Shown here: positions 58,364 through 64,000 of the stretch, piece after piece
How the letters are laid out: the number at the start of each line of letters is the position of its first letter
How positions within the stretch are numbered: position 1 is the first letter of the stretch
NCBI GenBank assembly: GCA_023212725.1
Contig: JALBYF010000020.1
Coordinates: forward strand, 124,001 to 188,000
DNA length: 64,000 nucleotides
Origin: Tranzscheliella williamsii
Lineage: Eukaryota > Basidiomycota > Ustilaginomycetes > Ustilaginales > Ustilaginaceae
Direction: 5' to 3'
The notes under the pieces: model-generated
The model's database searches: none
What the model saw: only the letters and a program-made list of their open reading frames with translations
Told to the model about the DNA's origin: nothing
Made by a program: the position numbers and the translations under genes

Positions 58364-59098
58364 CTAGGCGGGCGGGGGAGGGAGGATGTAGCCCTGGTCT
58401 GCGTGGCACTGTTGGAGGGTCGTGCGCTGGTTGCCGGCGTCGTCAAAGTTGGTGGGAGCGAGCCATGCGGTGAGGGCGGCGGAGCGGGCGGGCCAGGTGT
58501 CGGTGGTGATGGCGAACCAGGCGGTGTCGCGCGAGCGGTTCTTGACGACCATGTGTTTTGCGAAGGTGCCTTCGTAGGTGAAGCCGAAGCGGGTAGCGGC
58601 GGCTTTGGAGGGTGCGTTGAGCCAGTTGCACTTCCACTCTACGCGGCGGAAGCCGAGGCGGAAGGCGTGGGCGAGGAGGAGGGTGACGGCCTCGGTCGCC
58701 CGCCGCGAGCGCTGCAGGCGGTGGCTGAAGAGGATATTGCCAATCTCGATGCTCCGGTTGGCGGGGACAATGTTCAGGTACGACAGGTACCCCACCGGCT
58801 GGCCGCCCGCCTCCTTGTCCAGCACTGCCCAGAACACCCGCTGGTTGCATCCCGCCTGTGCTGCCATCACCGCCGAGAACGCAGCCACATCCCCCGCCGG
58901 CGCTGCATCCAGCATGTAGTCCCACAGCCGCACATGCTGCGGCCCGCCCACCAGCTCGAACAACGCATCCGCATGCGCCACCTCCAGCGGCACCAGATCC
59001 ACATACATCCCGCCCAGCACCTCCGGCTCCGGATACACCGCCTTCCCCTCGACCCACTCGCCGAGCCGCGCGGCCAGCTCTTCTTCGCTCTCGTGCAT
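58364..59098 (-). CDS. GNAT-family N-acetyltransferase (RimJ/RimL-like)
   Basis: 244 residues from the ATG at 59098. Layout matches the Acetyltransf_3 type: YVDLVPLEVAHADALFEL as the first strand-helix, QPVGYLSYLNIVP for motif D/A, IEIGNILFSHRLQRSRRATEAVTLLL for the acetyl-CoA pyrophosphate loop region (Q/R-x-x-G/A variant RSRRAT), and VEWKCNWLNAPSKAAATRFGFTYEG as the hallmark motif B. Acceptor unknown; relatives acetylate ribosomal proteins or small amines. Convergent with GH105, only 74 bp between stops. Confidence 0.9.
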   Translation of the reverse strand: MHESEEELAARLGEWVEGKAVYPEPEVLGGMYVDLVPLEVAHADALFELVGGPQHVRLWDYMLDAAPAGDVAAFSAVMAAQAGCNQRVFWAVLDKEAGGQPVGYLSYLNIVPANRSIEIGNILFSHRLQRSRRATEAVTLLLAHAFRLGFRRVEWKCNWLNAPSKAAATRFGFTYEGTFAKHMVVKNRSRDTAWFAITTDTWPARSAALTAWLAPTNFDDAGNQRTTLQQCHADQGYILPPPPA

Positions 59099-59513
59099 CA
59101 CGCCGGCAACCGTCTCCGCTTTGTCCGTCCGAGGAGATCCGTACTGCCCCGCCGCTGTGTGGGAAAAAGTCGTCGGTGAATCGTGCGTTGTGCGCTGGAT
59201 ACAACACGGCTGCGATAGGGAAGCAAGAGAAGATGGGACAAGCGGGATCAGGCGGGTGTGGTGGGTTTTTGTGCGAAAATATGACTCATTTGCACGGCGC
59301 GGCCACGTGCGTTGACTTTCCGCGGTGGGCGCCGCGAAATTCGCCGCGGAAATGCGCGAACGGCGGCAAGGACCAGCGTGGCAGACTCAGACCCGCCCTC
59401 TCGTACTGCAACGACCGGTGGGGAAAGGTGGATTGACGACGGCGAGCGAGTACAATAACAAAAAATGCGTTGGCGCACGACGCGGGGATGGAAGGATGGG
59501 TGAGGGGGGTGAC
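59099..59513. promoter_or_regulatory. Promoter of GNAT gene with dense palindromic sites
   Basis: 415 bp. It contains a perfect Gcn4/AP-1 type site ATGACTCAT (59281-59289), an E-box CACGTG (59304-59309) and a CCGCGG inverted repeat (59317-59352). Confidence 0.5.
59317..59352. repeat. Inverted repeat TTTCCGCGG...CCGCGGAAA
   Basis: Perfect 9-bp arms (59317-59325 and 59344-59352) with an 18-nt spacer that itself contains the palindrome GCGAAATTCGC overlapping the right arm. It shares the CCGCGG core with the palindrome at 4542-4562. Confidence 0.6.
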
Positions 59514-61697
59514 TCAGTCGGTAATCTTCCAAAAGACGACGGTGGAGACGGTGCCGGCCTTGACGGCTTCCTCGACGTAGAGGTTTTTCTTGGTCTTGTG
59601 CGGGGCCTGGGTGGAGTGGTCGGCGGGGAGGCGGGTGTCGGCGCGGGTCCTGGAGGCGAGCTGGAGGCGGTTGTGAGGCATATGGGTGAGGGCGCCCGAG
59701 TGGACGTCGGTGTCGGCGGGGCTGGACTTGGTGGCGAGGGCGTCCTGGTCGGCGAGCGCGTTGGCGCCGGCGGCGGGAGTAGGCGGGGGCAGCGGCTTGA
59801 GATGCTGCGGGACGGCGAGGTTGGAGCGCTTGTTCAGGCCGAGCTGGAAGCCGGCGTTGGCGCCCCACACCATGACATCCCTGCCGAAGGCCAGATGGCC
59901 GGCCGCCTCGACGGTATCGAGAACCAGCGCCACATGGCCCGGCTTGCCGACGCTGAGCGAGTAGATCGGCACAGGATGCGTCTGACCCGAGGCTTCGGAA
60001 TACTCGAGCAGGCCAGACACGGTCTTGACGCGCGACGGCTGCGACACCACCTGGCTCCACATGGCATTGCCGATGGTGCCCCACTGGCCCTTGCCAGCCG
60101 CCAGAAGGTCGATCGTGAGTGTGCTCGGTCCAGAGCCCGACTCGCGTCGGCTGGTCATGAAGAACGAGTTGTCGGCGCCGGCAGCGATCGAGGTGGCGCG
60201 GATATTGGTGGAGCTGCTGCCGAACGCCTTGTTCAGCACAATCTCGGTGGGCACAGGGACGCACTCAATGGTAAAGTGGGCGCCCAGGCCACACTGGCCG
60301 TGGGTATGGCGACCCCAGGCGAGGACGCGACCGTCATGCGTACGGGCAAGCGAATGCTCGGAACCAGCAGCGATCTGGACAATGTTCAGGTTGCGCAGCG
60401 CCGGAATTTCGTGCAGTGTAGTGCACCAACGGATGCTGGTAGCCGGCTCGGTGATGGGCTTGGCAGGCGGGACACGGTCGGTGCTGGTCTGGACAGCGGC
60501 AGAACCGAGGCGCTCTGGCTTGGAAGTCCGGCCGGACTCGGTGGAAACGGGGCTCAGCAGACCGGAAGGTGTCAAGGACGCGGCAGACCGACCGTTGGAA
60601 GCCTCGAGTTCGGCGAACAGCTTGGGCTCCAGCACGGATTCCACCTGTGATGGCTTGCTATCAGGCGTTGAGGGCGAGCCAAGTAAGACGCGGCGAGTGC
60701 CGAGCTGGCCAAAGCCGTTGCCCTCCGGCGAGATGGGGGTAGCGAACGTCCTGCCCTTGTTGGAGATGGCCAGCAGATGGTGGCTGCCGGCGACGATATC
60801 GTGGAACTTTTCTGTACTTGCGTAGCGAGCGGAGGGCGCTGGACGCAAGACCTCGTGGTCAATGGTGGACGAAGCGAGAGCATTGAAGAGGGTGAAGGGA
60901 TTGGAAGACCATTGTGCTGGTTTGCGTGAGGACTGGAGATGCTGAAGGGCGGAGAAGAGGTAGATGTTGCCATCTTTAGAAAGGGCGTAGATCTTGTCTT
61001 CAGTGGCTTCCACCTTGATGATGTTTTTGCCGGTGAGGGTTTTGACAGGATTGAGAATCTGGGAGGCTGTGTTTCCCAGAGGTGCGAGCTGATTGGCGGT
61101 GGCTTTTTCGCGGCGGCGTCCGAGAGGAACGTCTTCGATGGCGGTCATCTCGCCCACAGCTGGGTCGAAGAAGCCGAGGCCCCACTGGTATACATCACCG
61201 TTGGCATCGACAGCGACGCCGTGGCGCTCCTGCAGGTTGATGTCACGCAGAGCCACGCCGTCGAAGAAAGGAAGGGAGCGTGGAGAGCGGATCAGGGTCA
61301 CGCCCGGAGCGTCTGGGGCAACCACATTGTATCGATTCGACCCCCATGCATAGACGCCCTGGTGGCGGGCGCGCTGACGCATCTGCTGCTGCTGAGACAG
61401 AGTGGTGGGGGTGATGTCGTTCTCGGTAGCCACAGATGGGGCGACATCATTGTGGATAGGCGAAGCAGCCGAGCTGTACCACGTGGCGAAAAGGGCAGAA
61501 GCCAGGACGGTGGCGACAGTGAGATGCACACCATACCTAGCATTAGAAGAGTTCGCGGATGATGATGCATAGGCGGAAGATGGTATCGCAGGCAGACCTC
61601 TGCGACCGCAAAGACCGCGACGAAAAGAGACAAGGGCTGGAGCGTTGCTCGTGCTTCGACGCACCGCAGCTCGAGCTGCCATCGACGATGCTGCCAT
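59514..61697 (-). CDS. RCC1-repeat mitochondrial protein (Fmp25-like)
   Basis: 727 residues. The start at 61697 gives a classic Arg/Ser/Ala presequence (MAASSMAARAAVRRSTSNAP) followed by a membrane segment (VHLTVATVLASALFATWY); an ATG at 61832 would add 45 residues. RCC1-type blade repeats are GVYAWGSNRYNVV, GDVYQWGLGFFDP, GNGFGQLGTRRV, GRVLAWGRHTHGQCGLG and DVMVWGANAGFQLGLN, interspersed with longer variable loops. The arrangement matches yeast Fmp25, an inner-membrane protein needed for complex III assembly. Function is inferred from that resemblance. Confidence 0.85.
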   Translation of the reverse strand: MAASSMAARAAVRRSTSNAPALVSFRRGLCGRRGLPAIPSSAYASSSANSSNARYGVHLTVATVLASALFATWYSSAASPIHNDVAPSVATENDITPTTLSQQQQMRQRARHQGVYAWGSNRYNVVAPDAPGVTLIRSPRSLPFFDGVALRDINLQERHGVAVDANGDVYQWGLGFFDPAVGEMTAIEDVPLGRRREKATANQLAPLGNTASQILNPVKTLTGKNIIKVEATEDKIYALSKDGNIYLFSALQHLQSSRKPAQWSSNPFTLFNALASSTIDHEVLRPAPSARYASTEKFHDIVAGSHHLLAISNKGRTFATPISPEGNGFGQLGTRRVLLGSPSTPDSKPSQVESVLEPKLFAELEASNGRSAASLTPSGLLSPVSTESGRTSKPERLGSAAVQTSTDRVPPAKPITEPATSIRWCTTLHEIPALRNLNIVQIAAGSEHSLARTHDGRVLAWGRHTHGQCGLGAHFTIECVPVPTEIVLNKAFGSSSTNIRATSIAAGADNSFFMTSRRESGSGPSTLTIDLLAAGKGQWGTIGNAMWSQVVSQPSRVKTVSGLLEYSEASGQTHPVPIYSLSVGKPGHVALVLDTVEAAGHLAFGRDVMVWGANAGFQLGLNKRSNLAVPQHLKPLPPPTPAAGANALADQDALATKSSPADTDVHSGALTHMPHNRLQLASRTRADTRLPADHSTQAPHKTKKNLYVEEAVKAGTVSTVVFWKITD

Positions 61698-62519
61698 GCT
61701 CCTAGACACTCGCCGACAACGCAGTGGTGAACGCTTGGAACGGTGAGCGGACGAGCAGTGGGATGGACAAGAGAGCCGGCAAGGCAAGCGGGCCAAGTCA
61801 CGGTTGCTGGGTGGGAAGGACAGACTACTCATACTGATGCGGATGCGCAACCTTCACTCACACTTCTTTTTTTGGATTGGTCAGCGGAGGTGTTTATTGG
61901 GATGTTAGAGTGTTCCCACTCCACAAGCCTTTTGGGTTGGCTGTGACGGTGACGGAAAGACCCTGCATGTGTATTGTGATTGTGATTCCGATTAGCAAAT
62001 CATGCCGCTGTCAGATCGGGCCGTTTTGACGCAGATGCGAAGCACGATGAGCTCACTCGCTGTTTCGCTGCCATCCACCTCTCGCTCAGCAAGCCCAGCA
62101 AGCCTTGTCGCTCAGCAAGCCTTGTCGCTCAGCAAGCCGTGTCGCTCAGCACGTCTTCTCGCCACGGTAAAAGGGCGGCCGGATCCCAAGCATGCCCAGT
62201 CTGTCGGATGCGAGGTTCCTTCCTGCTTCGTTGCCATGCCCATCTTCAAGACCGTCCACATCACTCCCCGTCTTCGAACCGCATCTCAGCATTTCCCCGC
62301 CGCCACCGTCATCGAACCGATCAGGCTGGTCTAGCGAAAGAACATCCAGTCCCTTGCTCGGCCATCCACCGCGTTTGGTGGAACTCTGCTGTGAGCGCTC
62401 CGATCTGTATGTTACGTCTGCGATCGTCGCTCCTCTTCGCGCCACCCCGGATCAGCTTATTGTCTACCTTGCCAGCTAGCCACTACAGACCCTACCTTAA
62501 CGCTCTCTGGTCTGACCAT
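61698..62519. other. Divergent promoter region between Fmp25-like and UVDE genes
   Basis: 822 bp. Contains a 17-bp tandem repeat near 62085-62145 and, over the same stretch, an open frame (ATG at 62047) whose product resembles a mitochondrial presequence. No gene called. Confidence 0.5.
62084..62148 (+). repeat. 17-bp tandem repeat
   Basis: Two near-identical copies plus partial ones of CTTGTCGCTCAGCAAGC in about 65 bp upstream of the UVDE gene. Confidence 0.6.
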
Positions 62520-64000
62520 ATGGCACGCAGGAGTGCTCGCACCTCGGCAACGGCTGCGGTCGACTACACTCACGATCTGAGCGATGACCAGCCAGAGCTC
62601 GCGCCCCCATCCAAACGACCACGCAAAGCCGTCAAGCAGCCGCCCCGTTCTCGGCAGAGCGCCTCAGCCAAAGAGGCTAGTACCGAACCCATCGCCAAGG
62701 TAGTGGCCGCCCAGATCATCCAGCAAGCAGACGCCTTTGACGATGCATCCTCCGATCTTTCCTCGGCAGCAGAAGCCGGACCGACACAAACCACTAAGCG
62801 CACAAAGCCAAAAGCCAAGCCCAAGAAGCTCAAAGTAGAGCCTGTAACGCATTTCGAAACCCGTGTCAACGTGCACGGCGAGGAGTACCAGGTGGAACTC
62901 GACGAAGAAGGCGATCCTGTCAAGAGGAACAAGAACGGCCGTCTGCTTCCCAAACGCAAGAAGCAGGACGTCGTCCATGTCATCCCCGACGTACCCATCC
63001 GAGATTTTCGTCTGGAAGGTCCGCCAGAAAAGAGGCAAGAGCGCAGCAACGGCTTCACCGGAGAACTTGGCTATGCCTGTCTCAATACCGTCCTGCGCTG
63101 GCAAGATCCACCCATCTTCTCCAGCAGGACCGTACGCATCAAAACCATGGAGGAACAGGGCCCTGACTATGTCAAGCAGCTCGGCCGCCTCAATGTACGC
63201 GATATCATCCCCATGATCCTCTGGAACGAAGATAACGGCATTCGTTTCATGCGCCTCTCCTCAGAAGTCTTTCCCTTTGCTTCTCACGAAAAGTATGGAT
63301 ACTCACTCAAGTATGCCGAGAAGGAGCTCCGAGCCGTGGGCGATCTCGCCAAGAAGCTCGGCCATCGTCTCACCATGCATCCAGGACAATTCACTCAGCT
63401 CGGCAGCAATCGTCCAGAGGTCATCGAATCCAGCATCCGCGACCTCAACGCTCACTGCGAGATGCTCGACTTGATGGGGCTCGACCAGAACAGTGTCATG
63501 ATCATCCACGGCGGCGGCACCTTTGGTGATCGTGCTGCCACACTCGACCGGATGCGCGAGACCTACACCACGCGCCTATCTGACAACGTCAAGCGTCGGT
63601 TGGTCTTGGAAAACGACGAAATGAGCTGGAGCGCCGAAGAGCTGCTTCCGCTCTGCAAGGAGCTCGACATTCCCATGGTCTTTGACTTTCACCACGACCT
63701 CTTACGCCCGTCGTCTCGCTCCCCGGCTGAGCTAATCCCAGAAATTCAAGCCATCTGGCACAAGAAGGGCATGCGTCCCAAGTTTCACCTCTCCGAACCT
63801 CGGCCAGGCTCCACCAACCTGCGTGAGCGAAGAGCGCATTCAGATCGGTGCGGCGTCCTGCCTCCCGATCTGCCCGCCGATGCCCATCTGATGATCGAGG
63901 CTAAAGACAAGGAGCAGGCCGTGTTTGAGCTTCGTCGCATCTATCAGCTGAGGCCCGTACCACACAGCAGCCTACGTCCGCCTGCCAAGGACGTCGGCGT
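62520..64000 (+). CDS. UV damage endonuclease UVDE (C-terminus cut by window edge)
   Basis: Apurinic-site/UV-photoproduct endonuclease that nicks 5' of pyrimidine dimers and 6-4 products, starting alternative excision repair (S. pombe Uve1, N. crassa mus-18). 493 codons visible with no stop. A Lys/Arg-rich N-terminal 170 residues precede the TIM-barrel domain that begins GFTGELGYACLNTVLR. Metal-ligand motifs are present: LTMHPGQF, MIIHGGG, RLVLENDEMSW, MVFDFHHD and KFHLSEPR. All expected ligand His/Glu/Asp residues are seen. The start at 62520 lacks a mitochondrial signal; an upstream presequence-like frame is discussed in findings. Confidence 0.94.
   Translation, partial: MARRSARTSATAAVDYTHDLSDDQPELAPPSKRPRKAVKQPPRSRQSASAKEASTEPIAKVVAAQIIQQADAFDDASSDLSSAAEAGPTQTTKRTKPKAKPKKLKVEPVTHFETRVNVHGEEYQVELDEEGDPVKRNKNGRLLPKRKKQDVVHVIPDVPIRDFRLEGPPEKRQERSNGFTGELGYACLNTVLRWQDPPIFSSRTVRIKTMEEQGPDYVKQLGRLNVRDIIPMILWNEDNGIRFMRLSSEVFPFASHEKYGYSLKYAEKELRAVGDLAKKLGHRLTMHPGQFTQLGSNRPEVIESSIRDLNAHCEMLDLMGLDQNSVMIIHGGGTFGDRAATLDRMRETYTTRLSDNVKRRLVLENDEMSWSAEELLPLCKELDIPMVFDFHHDLLRPSSRSPAELIPEIQAIWHKKGMRPKFHLSEPRPGSTNLRERRAHSDRCGVLPPDLPADAHLMIEAKDKEQAVFELRRIYQLRPVPHSSLRPPAKDVG

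Noticed and set aside
57063..58409. 448-codon minus-strand frame
   Set aside because: Antisense of the GH105 gene.
59325..60650. 441-codon plus-strand frame, Gly/Val-rich
   Set aside because: Antisense shadow of the RCC1-repeat gene; composition is typical of a reversed GC-rich gene.

Overview
The window looks like nuclear DNA of a basidiomycete, most likely a smut-type fungus (Ustilaginomycotina). The evidence is moderately GC-rich, intron-poor genes on both strands, short introns of 64-97 nt with GTRNGY donors, many secreted Ser-rich or Cys-rich proteins, TTAGGG-type telomeric motif and a basidiomycete-type 5S rRNA. I cannot name the species from sequence alone. About 30 protein genes, one intron-containing tRNA-Cys and one dispersed 5S rRNA are supported. 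No transposon, CRISPR array or viral insert was recognised.

Layout. 1-6.5 kb: peroxisomal acyl-CoA oxidase (cut by the left edge), then a ferroportin-family transporter and a DHA2-type MFS transporter sharing a 339-bp divergent promoter with a CCGCGG palindrome. 7-9.3 kb: a small probable GPI-anchored protein, tRNA-Cys(GCA), and a TATA-bearing promoter with TTAGGG motifs. 9.3-13.2 kb: cyanase and Tudor-SN/SND1, convergent. 13.9-20.3 kb: a Zn2Cys6 regulator, a secreted poly-Ser/DPBB-like protein and an orphan secreted protein. 20.8-23.5 kb: a 3-hydroxyisobutyrate-dehydrogenase-family enzyme, a HYPK-like UBA protein and, divergent from it, the eRF1 methyltransferase Mtq2/HemK2. 23.8-33.8 kb: a Zn2Cys6 factor directly upstream of galactokinase, then a third Zn2Cys6 factor behind a 2.3-kb gene-free stretch. 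34.6-41.1 kb: a DsbA-fold oxidoreductase and a wax-ester-synthase/DGAT-type acyltransferase whose frame stays open for 192 codons after its stop and then ends in a membrane segment. 42.4-50.5 kb: secreted GH47 mannosidase, PRELI-family lipid-transfer protein, 5S rRNA, mitochondrial hotdog thioesterase, eEF1A lysine methyltransferase (Efm5) and a PXA-domain protein. 52-58.3 kb: a class I haem peroxidase ending in a PTS1-like ARL, a newly assembled two-exon secreted Cys-rich protein, an orphan ORF, a secreted Cys-rich protein and a GH105 hydrolase. 58.4-64 kb: a GNAT acetyltransferase, an Fmp25-like RCC1-repeat mitochondrial protein and UVDE endonuclease (cut by the right edge).

The genes do not form one pathway. 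Recurrent themes are peroxisome and mitochondrion biology (acyl-CoA oxidase, peroxidase, PRELI, Fmp25-like, thioesterase), translation-factor modification (Mtq2, Efm5, HYPK) and the secretome. The most unusual signals are the in-frame extension behind the acyltransferase stop codon, the peroxidase with a possible peroxisomal tail, and the unannotated-looking secreted Cys-rich gene at 53.2-53.7 kb. Intron boundaries were set by hand from splice consensus and frame; they were not tested with transcripts.
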